Position numbers and translations under genes: made by a program
Shown here: piece after piece, positions 1-8,972 of the stretch
How positions within the stretch are numbered: the first letter of the stretch is position 1
How the letters are laid out: each line of letters starts with the position of its first letter
Source: Paenibacillus jilunlii
Lineage (GTDB): Bacteria; Bacillota; Bacilli; Paenibacillales; Paenibacillaceae
Reading direction: 5' to 3'
NCBI RefSeq assembly: GCF_900102965.1
Contig: NZ_FNGM01000003.1
Location: forward strand, 354,945 to 418,944
Length of the DNA: 64,000 nt
The notes under the pieces: model-generated
What the model was told of the DNA's origin: nothing
The model's input: the letters and a program-made list of their open reading frames with translations, nothing else
The model's database searches: none

Positions 1-213
1 CCGCTCTTTCACCATCTTACACAATTCATAGCCGCTTCCGTCCGGAAGCTGTAAGTCGAACAAGCATAAAGCGAACTGATCGATGTCTTCGGCGAGCACC
101 TTTTTGGCTGAGGCCACATCATGGCAGAGAACGGTTGGATAACCATCCTGCTGCAGCGAATATTCGAGACCCGATGCGATCGTCTTATCATCTTCGACTA
201 ATAAAATGTTCAT
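1..213 (-). CDS. OmpR-type response regulator, N-terminal part (runs off left edge)
   Basis: The minus strand from the ATG at 213 reads without a stop to the window edge, giving 71 residues. They begin MNILLVEDDKTIASGLEYSL and include LFDLQLPDGSG, which is the start of a receiver domain. The acidic pair ED near residue 8 and the D of the DLQLPDG motif fit the phosphorylation pocket. A DNA-binding domain would lie outside the window, so the OmpR assignment is inferred from receiver style. AAGGATGAT lies about 9 bases before the ATG. It lies downstream of and codirectional with two alpha/beta hydrolases that carry OmpR-style direct repeats upstream, so it may control them. Confidence 0.85.
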   Translation of the reverse strand, partial: MNILLVEDDKTIASGLEYSLQQDGYPTVLCHDVASAKKVLAEDIDQFALCLFDLQLPDGSGYELCKMVKER

Positions 214-370
214 GTGCAGATCATCCTTACGATTGATTTTAAAGTTTTATTACGCTTCTCTCCAATGTAAGTATAAACTTTCGCAGCTAAGTTAGCCTGC
301 TTTATTTTCTACAATTCCAGGCAAAACAAAGAAACCACGGCACCGAGTTCGGCACCGCAGTTCAATCATA

Positions 371-1354
371 CTAGTGGATTTGCTTCATGAACGCTTTGAA
401 TGCTTCGGCGATTTCCTTGAATTTCGTATGATGCAGGTAATGGGAACCATCCATCGGGATCATTTTGCCCTGTGCGGATTGTTTGACCTGCTCCTCATGC
501 AGCGGAATCCATTGCTTAATGTCCTCGTTATTCGCTTGCACGAAGAGAAGCAACGGCAATTCATGAGGGTAGGTGAGATGTTCCCCATTTTTGAAATTGG
601 AACCGAGGTGTCTGAGCTCATCCATCATCGTTGAATTGACCGCGACTTGATTCGAAATCAAACGCATCTGTTCTTTGGTATGCTCATCGAATGCAAGCGA
701 CTTATATGGATCTCCGCTTACTTTTTGGAACAATCTCATCAGGCCTGATTTTTGAAGAAACTGCATGGATTTCAAAGGCAATTTGACATCCATGCCGGGT
801 TGATTAGGAACGCTGCTATCGATGCCGACAAAAGCAAGAACTTCATCCGGATAGGCATTCACATAGGACACTCCGTAAAGTCCTGTGATGGAATGTCCCA
901 TCAGAACGTAATGGTCAATACCCAGCTGCTGCACAGCTTCGTGAATTTCGCTGACGATATTCGCTGTTGTTCTTTCCTTCTCGGTTTTGTCGCTTAACCC
1001 ATAACCGAAAGGTTCGATCGCTACGACTTTGTAATTCGGAGACAATTCATCGATCAACAATTTGAAATCAAGCGCAGGCGACGGGGTTCCTTGCCCTGGA
1101 AGGAGGACGACAGTCTGTTCGCCACTGCCTTGAATGAGCACATTCATTTTTTTTTCATCCACATTGACATACTGGCCATACGATTCAATTTTCTTTTTCT
1201 CGAGCCCGTTACTGATTACATTAACGACAAACACGATGCCCATGAACAGCACAAGCGCCCCGAGAATACCTCCAATTATTTTTAACCATAGGTTCCGCTT
1301 CTTGCGGTTTTTGGTCCCGGTTTTTTTTATTTCCACCGTTTTTGTCACGTTCAT
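371..1354 (-). CDS. Membrane-anchored alpha/beta hydrolase (copy 1)
   Basis: 327 residues. A basic N-terminus is followed by one membrane segment at about residues 22-47, then an alpha/beta hydrolase domain that probably sits outside the membrane. The nucleophile elbow is GHSITG with Ser155, an oxyanion-type LLPGQGT loop lies near residue 85, and the C-terminal catalytic His is near 305 (GSHYLHH). The substrate is unknown; esterase or lipase is the family default. The gene starts at an ATG behind ACAGGAGAAG. It is a close paralogue of the next gene upstream (1564-2547), with the same length and anchor, and both carry similar upstream direct repeats. The region 214-370 to the regulator holds a 12-bp-spaced duplication of CGGTGCC but no clear terminator. 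Confidence 0.88.
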   Translation of the reverse strand: MNVTKTVEIKKTGTKNRKKRNLWLKIIGGILGALVLFMGIVFVVNVISNGLEKKKIESYGQYVNVDEKKMNVLIQGSGEQTVVLLPGQGTPSPALDFKLLIDELSPNYKVVAIEPFGYGLSDKTEKERTTANIVSEIHEAVQQLGIDHYVLMGHSITGLYGVSYVNAYPDEVLAFVGIDSSVPNQPGMDVKLPLKSMQFLQKSGLMRLFQKVSGDPYKSLAFDEHTKEQMRLISNQVAVNSTMMDELRHLGSNFKNGEHLTYPHELPLLLFVQANNEDIKQWIPLHEEQVKQSAQGKMIPMDGSHYLHHTKFKEIAEAFKAFMKQIH

Positions 1355-1428
1355 CTTCTCCTGTCCATATTTCTGTAGAGCCGCATTGGCGACATATTTA
1401 AAGTGTAATCAAGCAAGATGTCCCCTTC

Positions 1429-1455
1429 GTGACGGCATTATGAACGGAATATGAA
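1429..1455 (-). promoter_or_regulatory. 11-bp-spaced direct repeats upstream of hydrolase copy 1
   Basis: On the minus strand TTCAT occurs at 1455-1451 and 1444-1440, with a weaker GTCAC at 1433-1429, so the repeats start exactly 11 bases apart. An 11-bp direct repeat is the usual OmpR/PhoP-family response-regulator site. It lies 75-100 bases before the start codon and is followed by GGACATCTTG, a block shared with the second hydrolase. Binding by the response regulator at the left edge is inferred. Confidence 0.5.
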
Positions 1456-1563
1456 CAAGCACAAAAAAGGAGGCGTTACATCCGAACATAGCTTTGGAAA
1501 TCCTGTATGTGTTTCATGTGCAGATTATCCTAATGTCAGATTAACGCTCAAAAATTCAATTAT

Positions 1564-2547
1564 TTATTTTATTCCGTCCGTAAATTCCCTTATTTTTTTA
1601 GAGATTTCTTTTGGATGGGAACGATATAAATAATGTCCCGCGTCCAATAAGACCATTTCCCCATGTACAGACTCCGCTATTTGCTTCTCATGTTCGGGGA
1701 TCCATTGGTCCGTCACAGGGTGATTCGCTTGGACAAAGAATAGGACAGGTAAATTGGGAGGAAAAGTTAGCTGTTCTGCTGCCTTAAAGTTGGAATACAT
1801 GCTCACTGCCTCATTTAATTGAGTTGTATTATACATATTTTTGTGTATCATAATGTTCAATTGTTCTTTAGTGTGTTCATCATAGGGCAGTCCCTCATAA
1901 GGATCAGCACTCAGTTTCAATTGTAAACGGGCGAAGCCCAGGTTGCGGAACCATTTAATCTGTTCTGTTACTGACGAATCAACCTTCTGTTCACTCAGCG
2001 ATGGAACACTGCTATCCAGCCCGATAAACGCTCTCACTTCGTCTGGATATTGGTTCACATAACCCAGACTATAGAGCCCCGAAATGGAATGACCCATGAG
2101 AATATAACGATCTATATGGAGACTTTGCAACGCTACATGAATTTCACCTACGATATTTGCTATACTGCGCTCCTTCTGGGTTTGATCGCTCAATCCGTAA
2201 CCAAAAGGTTCAATCACGACGACTTTATAATAATGGATTAACTCTGATATAAGTGGCTTAAAATCAAGTACAGGCGCCGCTGTTCCATAACCAGGAAGAA
2301 TCACAACGGTTTCTTCACCTTGACCTTGAATGGAAACATTCATCTGTTTTCCTTCTACTGATACATGCTGACCGTATTGTTCCAATCTTTTTTGTTCTGA
2401 ATGACCGCTGATTTTATTGACGGTATACACGATGGCGATAAACAGTAGGATGGCTATAACTACTGCGGCGATTACTTTCAGAAAAATATGTAGCACTCTC
2501 TTTGTTTTTGTACTACTCTTTACTTCCTTTCCTACGGGTTGTGTCAA
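1564..2547 (-). CDS. Membrane-anchored alpha/beta hydrolase (copy 2)
   Basis: 327 residues and a tandem paralogue of the 371-1354 gene. It has an N-terminal membrane anchor at about residues 20-45, the nucleophile elbow GHSISG with Ser154, a conserved VIEPFGYGLSDQT stretch, and a C-terminal His near 305 (AGHYLYRSH). The start is a TTG with AAGAGGAG about 7 bases before it. It is first in a run of three codirectional genes that ends with the response regulator, but 209 bases with a separate promoter-like region lie between the hydrolases, so each may be transcribed alone. The substrate is unknown. Confidence 0.88.
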   Translation of the reverse strand: MTQPVGKEVKSSTKTKRVLHIFLKVIAAVVIAILLFIAIVYTVNKISGHSEQKRLEQYGQHVSVEGKQMNVSIQGQGEETVVILPGYGTAAPVLDFKPLISELIHYYKVVVIEPFGYGLSDQTQKERSIANIVGEIHVALQSLHIDRYILMGHSISGLYSLGYVNQYPDEVRAFIGLDSSVPSLSEQKVDSSVTEQIKWFRNLGFARLQLKLSADPYEGLPYDEHTKEQLNIMIHKNMYNTTQLNEAVSMYSNFKAAEQLTFPPNLPVLFFVQANHPVTDQWIPEHEKQIAESVHGEMVLLDAGHYLYRSHPKEISKKIREFTDGIK

Positions 2548-2626
2548 ACTCGTCAGCTCCTCTTGTTATCTCTACAATGGCCTTGCGGCTCCTAATGCAA
2601 GTCTAGCAAACCAAAATGTCCTCTCT

Positions 2627-2653
2627 ATGAATGCAATATGAATGGAGCATGAA
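2627..2653 (-). promoter_or_regulatory. Triple 11-bp-spaced TTCAT repeats upstream of hydrolase copy 2
   Basis: TTCAT on the minus strand occurs three times at 2653-2649, 2642-2638 and 2631-2627, each 11 bases apart. The site is 80-106 bases before the TTG start at 2547, nearly the same distance as the site upstream of copy 1. GGACATTTTG follows at the same place as the block in copy 1. The 350-base gene-free stretch 2548-2897 holds this site and the hairpin at 2821-2863. I see no gene in it. Confidence 0.55.
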
Positions 2654-2820
2654 CAAAGTTTTTCGGCAATCGGTACAAGTTTTTGTCCCGCGACAATTTG
2701 GTGTCATACACTATATTTAATTTGCGGGGACAGGAATATACCATTGGAAACTTCCGAAGCACTGATGGAAATGGGGTTTGGGATTTGGGAAGGACGCGTT
2801 CACGCTGACGTTTTCCAAAG

Positions 2821-2863
2821 GGACCAAGTTCTTGTCACGGGCATAAGGCAAGAACTTGGCCCC
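2821..2863 (-). terminator. Hairpin downstream of the EamA gene
   Basis: CCAAGTTCTTG (2824-2834) and CAAGAACTTGG (2849-2859) form a perfect 11-bp stem with a 14-base loop, extended by GGG/CCC. It lies 35-75 bases past the stop of the EamA gene on the minus strand. The U-tract is poor, so termination is plausible but not certain. Confidence 0.45.
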
Positions 2864-2897
2864 TTAATATTCTCCTTTAATTAAAGGTTTCGAATGA

Positions 2898-3803
2898 TTA
2901 TACCTTCTGTTCGATCGACTTTTCCTTCGTTTGTCTGATGCGGAAATTTCCTGACAAGTACAATCCGAAAAGCACGACAACGGTAGCTGCGATCGCGTAC
3001 CAGGTTATCGGCTCACCCAATATGATAGCTGCCAGAATATAGCCCATGACAGGATTTAAAAGCAGCCAGTTATTTGCTTTGATGGCATCTTGCTTCAGTA
3101 AATAAAACCAGAGTCCCATACTAAATATGGAGAGACCGAAGACGGACCAGATCAGATATTCGACTAGATGAGCATCCAGACTGACCGGCTTTCCAGCCTC
3201 AAGGAAAAATGCTGGAATCAATAAAATCACACCGCCAATGAATACCTGCCACGCGTTGATCACAAGATTAGGCAACTGAAGATTGGCCTTTTTAAAGACG
3301 AGACTTCCAACAGCCATCGAAACCATCGCCAAAACAAGTAATAAAATGCCGCTTAAGGTGGCATGACTGTTCGCCAATAATGGGTAGGTTGCGATGAATA
3401 GACCTATGGCGGAAACAGCCATACCCATCCATTCTTTTGCACGAATGTTTTTCCCCATGAAGATTAGGGAAAAAAGCGCAAAGACAAAAGGATTTATGGG
3501 TAGAAAGAGATTGAATATCCCGGCGGAAATGGTTTGAAGCGCTAAGTTGCCCAGACCAACAAACAACGAGGTATTTAGCAAACCCAGAAGCAGTAAAACG
3601 CCCCACTCTCTTTTGTTAGGTAAAGGGTATTTCCCTTTTCTAAATCCATAAATAAAGATCAGCAGCAGCACCCCGGCGATCAGAAAACGTAATGTCGCTA
3701 ATGTTAATGGAGACGCTGAGAGCAGACCAATTTTCATGATAATGGCTCCCGAAGAATATAAAACCGTGAAAAGTAACCCAATGAATAACCCTTTCCACTT
3801 CAT
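2898..3803 (-). CDS. EamA/DMT-family transporter
   Basis: 301 residues with about ten hydrophobic segments in two EamA repeats, ending in a basic tail (RIRQTKEKSIEQKV). This is the usual size and layout of the drug/metabolite transporter superfamily, which exports metabolites or toxic compounds across the plasma membrane. The substrate cannot be read from the sequence. The start ATG follows AAGGATG. It is divergent from an HxlR regulator across about 240 bases, a common pairing in which the regulator controls the transporter. Confidence 0.9.
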   Translation of the reverse strand: MKWKGLFIGLLFTVLYSSGAIIMKIGLLSASPLTLATLRFLIAGVLLLIFIYGFRKGKYPLPNKREWGVLLLLGLLNTSLFVGLGNLALQTISAGIFNLFLPINPFVFALFSLIFMGKNIRAKEWMGMAVSAIGLFIATYPLLANSHATLSGILLLVLAMVSMAVGSLVFKKANLQLPNLVINAWQVFIGGVILLIPAFFLEAGKPVSLDAHLVEYLIWSVFGLSIFSMGLWFYLLKQDAIKANNWLLLNPVMGYILAAIILGEPITWYAIAATVVVLFGLYLSGNFRIRQTKEKSIEQKV

Positions 3804-4047
3804 AACTCAACATCCTTCTCTCTGTTTATTTTGTGCTTTGCAGATATTAAGACATATTGCTTTGATGTACCTACACCTCCTTATCATGTATTTTCTATAT
3901 CTGACCATCGATCAACCATGATCGAACTATGCCCAAATGAATTGAACATAACACGGATTTATAATAGGATATATATATAGGTTTGAGAAGTACGCACAAT
4001 TTTATTATATAGTATCAATTATTGAACTATTGGGAGGGATAAGGAGT

Positions 4048-4455
4048 TTGAGCGATCGTAAACATAAGAACAGTGTGATTCCAAATACAGAAGGGTGTCC
4101 TGTTGAAACAACTCTGGAAGTTATCGGGGGAAAATGGAAAGGTATTATTCTCTATCACCTCATAGAAGGTCCGAAAAGATTTAGTGAATTCCGCCGCCTC
4201 TACCCGGGAATTACACAGTTCATGCTCACACTGCAGCTTCGGGAGCTTGAGCGGGATGGCATTATTCACCGCGAAGTATATAAACAGGTACCACCTAAAG
4301 TGGAATATTCGCTGACTGAATTCGGAAAAACATTGGAACCGATCATTTTATCCATGAAGAGTTGGGGAGCAACTTATAAAAATAGAATTGTTGATACTCG
4401 TTTACAATCGCAGGATACTGAAGAGGATGGTCAAAATAGCAAAAGCGATGGCTAA
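4048..4455 (+). CDS. HxlR-family transcriptional regulator
   Basis: About 135 residues with the HxlR winged-helix fold: [19 protein letters not shown] is the diagnostic start, followed by [20 protein letters not shown] and the wing region [15 protein letters not shown]. The single Cys near the N-terminus is typical and sometimes redox-sensing. I chose the TTG at 4048, which has GGGAGG 10 bases upstream; the frame also opens at a TTG at 4030, which would put that site inside the gene. It probably controls the divergent EamA transporter and itself. A terminator follows at 4591-4626. Confidence 0.9.
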   Translation: MSDRKHKNSVIPNTEGCPVETTLEVIGGKWKGIILYHLIEGPKRFSEFRRLYPGITQFMLTLQLRELERDGIIHREVYKQVPPKVEYSLTEFGKTLEPIILSMKSWGATYKNRIVDTRLQSQDTEEDGQNSKSDG

Positions 4456-4590
4456 ACGACTTTATTAAAAATCCAGTCATGAGAAAATACAATTCAAAAC
4501 TAAGTAAGGTTGTGACTTCCAAGAGCTCGGGGCACTTCCGATAGAATCGATGCTGCCTTGCTCTTTCGCGGATCATCAGATATACGAACA

Positions 4591-4629
4591 AAAGCAGTCT
4601 GCCCTAGCTTAAGGGTGGACTGCTTTTTG
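4591..4629. terminator. Bidirectional terminator between HxlR gene and GH2 gene
   Basis: AAAGCAGTC(TG)CCCT at 4591-4605 pairs with AGGG(TG)GACTGCTTT at 4612-4626 through a 15-bp stem with two G-U pairs. A run of T follows on the plus strand and a run of A precedes it, so it can end the plus-strand regulator transcript and perhaps the convergent GH2 transcript. Confidence 0.8.
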
Positions 4630-4711
4630 TCGTCATCACACTAATCCTACCTTATCGTTATGCTATGTCTTCCCTTTATCAATTTTGTTCTCACTTTTCT
4701 TTCTTGTTTAT

Positions 4712-6481
4712 CTACCCCAAATTAATCTCCCGGATCTTCTCCAGCGCCACTTTCGGTTTTCGGTCTTCGGTCAGCAGGCCGTTCACCTCATGCTGCACGT
4801 CCGTAATCTGCGTATAACAGTAGCCGGATATAAACGGAATGGCTTTAATCGCTCCGGTTATGCTGCCAAACCGTTCCAGGAAAGCCTCCTCATTATCCAC
4901 CTGATTGCCGTATCCCCAGCCATGCCCGCTTTTGAAAGCAATCCCTCCATACTCGCTGATGATAATCGGTTGGCCTTTATAACTGTAGCCTTGGGCGAAT
5001 GCAAATTTCCACTCGTTGTACGTACCGCTGCTGCCCGTAATCGAGTCTTTATCCTTGTATGTTTTGTACAAATCTTCGCCCCGCTCCACATAATCATGAA
5101 GAGTTAAAATATCAGAAATGGTGTGCTCCCATCCATCATTGGTGATGACTGGACGATAAGGATCGATAGATTTGGTCAAATAATAGATACCTTCCGTAAA
5201 TTTTTGCTGACGGTCGTCATGGATAATATTCTGAATGCCCCAGGATTCGTTAAAAGGCACCCAGGTAATAATGCAGGGATGATTGTACTGCTGCTGCACA
5301 ACCTCAATCCATTCCTTAGTAAAACGCTCCACAGCCTCATCGTTATATTCAAAAGCGGCCGCCATTTCGGACCAGACCAGCATTCCTTTGACATCACACC
5401 AGTATAAGAACCGCGCATCTTCAATTTTCATATGCTTGCGTAAACCGTTGTAGCCCATCTCGGCAATCGCCTCGATATCTTCAATCAGCGCCTCTTCGGA
5501 TGGAGGCGTCAGATGACTTTCGGTCCAGTAGCCCTGATCCAGAATCAATCTTTGGTATAGGGGAATATTGTTCAGCAGGATTTGTCCGTCTCTGATCGAG
5601 ATTTTGCGCATGCCGAAATAAGAGCCCACCCGGTCGATTTCCCGGTCTCCATCGTACAGTACAAACTCCACATCAAACAGATTGGGATTGCCCGGCGACC
5701 AGAGGTTTTGCAGCCAAGGTCCGTTGATGCCGCTCATCATGCCGGTTTCCACCGTCAGCCAGGCTCTGTCCACCGAAAGGCTCAGCTTTCTTACCGTTTC
5801 GCCTCTAAATGTAATTTCCGCCTCCAGCCGGAGATCCTTTTTGTTTTTCGTACCGTTAAAGCGGAAGTCAAATTGGATCATTTGACGGTCGATGTCCGGC
5901 GTCATTTTTACCATATCCAGACAGGTTTCATGGACATGTTCGAGCCAGACGCTTTTCCAGATGCCTGTCGTCTGCACATAAAATGAATCATGATTCCGTC
6001 CGGCCCAGCGCTGCTTGCCCCGGGGCTGCAGACAGCTGTCGCTGTCTTTCACTTTTAGTACAATTTCATTTTCGGCGTCTTGCTTAAGCAGGCCGGTAAC
6101 ATTAAAGGAAAACCGGGCGTACGCCCCCTCATGCTCCCCCGCAAAACTGCCGTTTACATAGCAGGAGGCTTTATAATCCACACCTTCAAAATGCAGGATC
6201 GTTTGTTTCCCTTCCGCCTCTGGAGAAAGTGTCACTTTTCTGCGATACCAGATCTGCGCATGGAATTTCTCTTCTCCGATCCCGCTCGCCTGAGTTTCAT
6301 AAGTAAATGGAACGTTTATTTTATGTACGGCCGGAAAATGATCCATAAAGCGTTCTGCAACACCGGCTTCCTCATCATCGAAACAGAAATCCCACTCCCC
6401 GTTTAGATCCAGCCACTGGCTCCGTATAAATTGGGGCCTCGGATAGTTTTTTATATAAAATTTCGTAGCTGCTGTGGGCAT
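4712..6481 (-). CDS. Glycoside hydrolase family 2 (beta-glucuronidase/beta-galactosidase type)
   Basis: About 589 residues from the ATG at 6481, with no signal peptide, so cytoplasmic. The order is GH2 sugar-binding jelly roll (LNGEWDFCFDDEEAG, WYRRKVTL, HFEGVDYKASCYVNG), a beta-sandwich, then the TIM barrel. The acid/base is the Glu of WVPFNESWG and the nucleophile is the Glu of IISEYGG. At about 600 residues it resembles compact beta-glucuronidases rather than LacZ; the exact sugar is uncertain. The frame extends upstream to a GTG at 6535, but the ATG at 6481 is better placed, behind GAGAGGATAGG. It is divergent from an AraC-type regulator that probably controls it. Confidence 0.88.
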   Translation of the reverse strand: MPTAATKFYIKNYPRPQFIRSQWLDLNGEWDFCFDDEEAGVAERFMDHFPAVHKINVPFTYETQASGIGEEKFHAQIWYRRKVTLSPEAEGKQTILHFEGVDYKASCYVNGSFAGEHEGAYARFSFNVTGLLKQDAENEIVLKVKDSDSCLQPRGKQRWAGRNHDSFYVQTTGIWKSVWLEHVHETCLDMVKMTPDIDRQMIQFDFRFNGTKNKKDLRLEAEITFRGETVRKLSLSVDRAWLTVETGMMSGINGPWLQNLWSPGNPNLFDVEFVLYDGDREIDRVGSYFGMRKISIRDGQILLNNIPLYQRLILDQGYWTESHLTPPSEEALIEDIEAIAEMGYNGLRKHMKIEDARFLYWCDVKGMLVWSEMAAAFEYNDEAVERFTKEWIEVVQQQYNHPCIITWVPFNESWGIQNIIHDDRQQKFTEGIYYLTKSIDPYRPVITNDGWEHTISDILTLHDYVERGEDLYKTYKDKDSITGSSGTYNEWKFAFAQGYSYKGQPIIISEYGGIAFKSGHGWGYGNQVDNEEAFLERFGSITGAIKAIPFISGYCYTQITDVQHEVNGLLTEDRKPKVALEKIREINLG

Positions 6482-6647
6482 CTTAGCACCTATCCTCTCT
6501 CTGATCACTGAAGTATACTCTGTATTTCCTATCACAGATTACTATCTTGTTTTGAGAAAGAAAATGATTTATCCTATCCAATGACTGATCTATTATCCTT
6601 TTGAGGAGTGGAAATCACTGATACATCTAAAGCGGTGCGGTTATAAT

Positions 6648-7409
6648 GTGATTCATCCGGAAGGCTTTACTGTAGACCGACCGGACGGCTCCGGGGATTA
6701 CGTCTTTTTATTCTTCCGGAGCAAAATGGAGCTTAGGATTCAATCGCAAACTGTGTTTGTAGAACCTAATACCTTTATTATTTTTAACAAAAACAGCCCC
6801 TATTTCTACCAGCATGCCGAACAACCTCTGGTCCATGACTGGTTCCATTTTGAAATGGAGGCTGCAGATGCTTTTTTTGCCCGGCTGAATCTCCCTCTGG
6901 ATACCTTAATCAAAGCTTACGACCCCTTCTATATTTCCAGAAAAGTGAATGATATTCATTGGGAGAATCTGCAGAACGGAACCTTCCGAAATGAGATCAT
7001 CGACTATACCATTCGTTGCCTGTTCATGAAGCTTAGCGATATTCGAAATCATCTGGAGCCACATAATCAGATTAGTAAATACTATGATCAGTTCCTGAAC
7101 CTGAGGAATGAAGTATTCAGTTCTCCTTCTACTTGGTATACTGTCGAGTTCTTGGCGGACAAGATGAATATGAGCCGGTCTTATTTTCAGCATCTGTACA
7201 AACAAATCTTTGGCATATCTGTAATTAACGATATCATTCTTAACAGACTAGGTTATGCCTCCTATTTACTGAAGAACACATCGTATGCGATCAGCCATAT
7301 TTCTGGTATTTGCGGTTATGAGAACGATGTGCATTTTATGCGGCAATTCAAAAGGTTCGTAGGACTAACTCCAAGTGAATACAGAGAAAGGTCTGACGTT
7401 GGGCAGTAA
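6648..7409 (+). CDS. AraC-family transcriptional regulator
   Basis: An N-terminal cupin-like ligand domain (GDYVFLFFRSKMEL, PNTFIIFNKNSPYFYQH) and a C-terminal double helix-turn-helix AraC domain (YTVEFLADKMNMSRSYFQHLYK and the signature ending VGLTPSEYRER). It probably senses a sugar and controls the divergent GH2 gene. The start is uncertain. The GTG at 6648 lacks a clear ribosome site, while the same frame is open from 6585 and codes for plausible family sequence (EEWKSLIHLKRCGYN) just behind GAGGAGTGG at 6603-6611. The true start may be a non-standard codon such as the CTG at 6618. Confidence 0.85.
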   Translation: MIHPEGFTVDRPDGSGDYVFLFFRSKMELRIQSQTVFVEPNTFIIFNKNSPYFYQHAEQPLVHDWFHFEMEAADAFFARLNLPLDTLIKAYDPFYISRKVNDIHWENLQNGTFRNEIIDYTIRCLFMKLSDIRNHLEPHNQISKYYDQFLNLRNEVFSSPSTWYTVEFLADKMNMSRSYFQHLYKQIFGISVINDIILNRLGYASYLLKNTSYAISHISGICGYENDVHFMRQFKRFVGLTPSEYRERSDVGQ

Positions 7410-7446
7410 TTTTCTTCTCCTCTCCCATATCTTTATAGCAGTAATA

Positions 7447-8865
7447 TTATCTTTTTATTCTCGGCAGAAGTGCCGCCGGAATTAGTGCCAGTGCAGAGAA
7501 GGCTACCGACCAGATAAATGCATGATCGAACGCAACAGCTACAGCTGCCGGGTCATGTAACATGACCGAATTATACTCGTTCTGCAAAATAATAGCGATA
7601 ACCGATGCGCCAAAAGCGCCGCCGATTTGCTGCATAATCCGGGTGGTGCTGCTGGCATGCGGGATTTGTTTTGATGACAGGCCAACATAAGCGGAAGCCA
7701 TGACCGGCAGAAACACAGCCCCCAGTCCTGCTCCCCGCACGATCAAAGCTGCGCTCAAATAATAATAGCTCGTATCGGCGCCAAGCTGTGTAAATGGCCA
7801 TGTTCCAAGCAAGGTAAGCATGGTGCCTACAAGAACAACGGGCCTCGAACCAATCTGGTCCGTTAGTTTGCCGGCAAGCGATCTTGTCAGCAGCATCCCG
7901 ATCCCTTGCGGCACGAGCAGCAGACCGGATATAAGCACGGATTCGCCGCGGACTTGCTGGAAGTATAACGGCAGCAAAAGCATTGCCCCGTAGGTGGTCA
8001 GGCCGGATAAAAAGAGCAGAATCGAAGATACGGCTAAAGAACGCACGCGGAACAGCCTGACATCAAGCAATGCTTCTTTTCCTTTGCGAAACGCATAAAC
8101 GACAAACACTGCCAAAAGCGCTAATCCCGCTAGAACGGGAACGAGAACAGCGGCATGGCCGAAACCGTGGTTGGAGCTTACTTCTCCAAGACCGTAAATA
8201 ATGAGAACGATAGCCGGGGAAAGCAGCATCAGTCCCGGCAGGTCCAGCCGCAGCGTGCGGGTTCCGCGCTCTTCATTAGGCAGCCCCTTCCACGCCATAA
8301 TGATGGCAACGATGCAGATCGGAATATTCACCAGGAAAATCCATCTCCAGCTCAGATGATTAATGATGAGGCCTCCCAGCACTGGTCCCAAAATCGGACC
8401 AAGCAGCGCCGGCAAACCGACCGTGGCCATCATTTTGCCCATGTTTTCCCCTCTGAAGGCGCGTACTCCCAAGGTCTGCATAATTGGCATCAGCAATCCC
8501 CCGCCGATCCCCTGTATAGTACGGAAAAAAATCAGGCTCTCCACGTTCCACGCCAAGCTGCATAGAACAGAACCAAGCAGGAACATGCCAAGTGAAAATA
8601 GCCACATAGGCTTGCCCCCAAATCGCTCCACCGCCCAGCCCGTAATGGGAATGACCATGCCAAGCGCAAGCAGATAACTGGTCATAACCCATTGGATTGT
8701 CGACACCGAGGTACTAAATTCCCGAACCAGCGTATCAATAGCAACATTGGTTATCGTCGTGTCGAATAGCGGGGCCAGCATCCCGACCATTAGAATCCAC
8801 ATCATTTTCTTCGCGGCCGCCTGCTGTTCAGCCGGTTCAAGCGTTTCGGAGCTTTGTTTCTGCAA
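7447..8865 (-). CDS. MFS drug transporter, DHA2 (EmrB/QacA) family
   Basis: 472 residues with about 14 hydrophobic segments. The family motifs are visible: LFDTTITNVAIDTL in the first segment, IQWVMTSYLLALGMVIP, the motif C region GLLMPIMQTLG, and GPILGPVLGGLI. This is the proton-driven multidrug exporter group. The start is a TTG with GGGAGG 8 bases upstream. It is divergent from a TetR-type regulator across a 107-base region holding a near-perfect 23-bp palindrome, so drug-induced derepression is likely. Confidence 0.92.
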   Translation of the reverse strand: MQKQSSETLEPAEQQAAAKKMMWILMVGMLAPLFDTTITNVAIDTLVREFSTSVSTIQWVMTSYLLALGMVIPITGWAVERFGGKPMWLFSLGMFLLGSVLCSLAWNVESLIFFRTIQGIGGGLLMPIMQTLGVRAFRGENMGKMMATVGLPALLGPILGPVLGGLIINHLSWRWIFLVNIPICIVAIIMAWKGLPNEERGTRTLRLDLPGLMLLSPAIVLIIYGLGEVSSNHGFGHAAVLVPVLAGLALLAVFVVYAFRKGKEALLDVRLFRVRSLAVSSILLFLSGLTTYGAMLLLPLYFQQVRGESVLISGLLLVPQGIGMLLTRSLAGKLTDQIGSRPVVLVGTMLTLLGTWPFTQLGADTSYYYLSAALIVRGAGLGAVFLPVMASAYVGLSSKQIPHASSTTRIMQQIGGAFGASVIAIILQNEYNSVMLHDPAAVAVAFDHAFIWSVAFSALALIPAALLPRIKR

Positions 8866-8892
8866 GTTGAAAACCTCCCTTTGATTGCATAA

Positions 8893-8915
8893 ATAAGATA
8901 CTTTAAGTTTCTTAT
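8893..8915. promoter_or_regulatory. Palindromic operator between MFS and TetR genes
   Basis: A 23-bp near-perfect palindrome: ATAAGA, T, ACTT, T, AAGT, T, TCTTAT. It overlaps the -35 region of a plus-strand promoter (TTAAGT at 8904, 18 bases, TATACT at 8928; or TTGCAT at 8916, 17 bases, TATATG at 8939). This is the size and place expected of a TetR-family operator serving both divergent genes. Confidence 0.7.
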
Positions 8916-8972
8916 TTGCATTTATGATATACTATCGCTATATGAAACGCAACGAATTTTTTTAAGGAGTAT

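Noticed and set aside
2642..2884. An 80-residue plus-strand frame between hydrolase copy 2 and the EamA gene
   Set aside because: It starts inside the direct-repeat site, ends in the hairpin, has no ribosome site and shows no family pattern.
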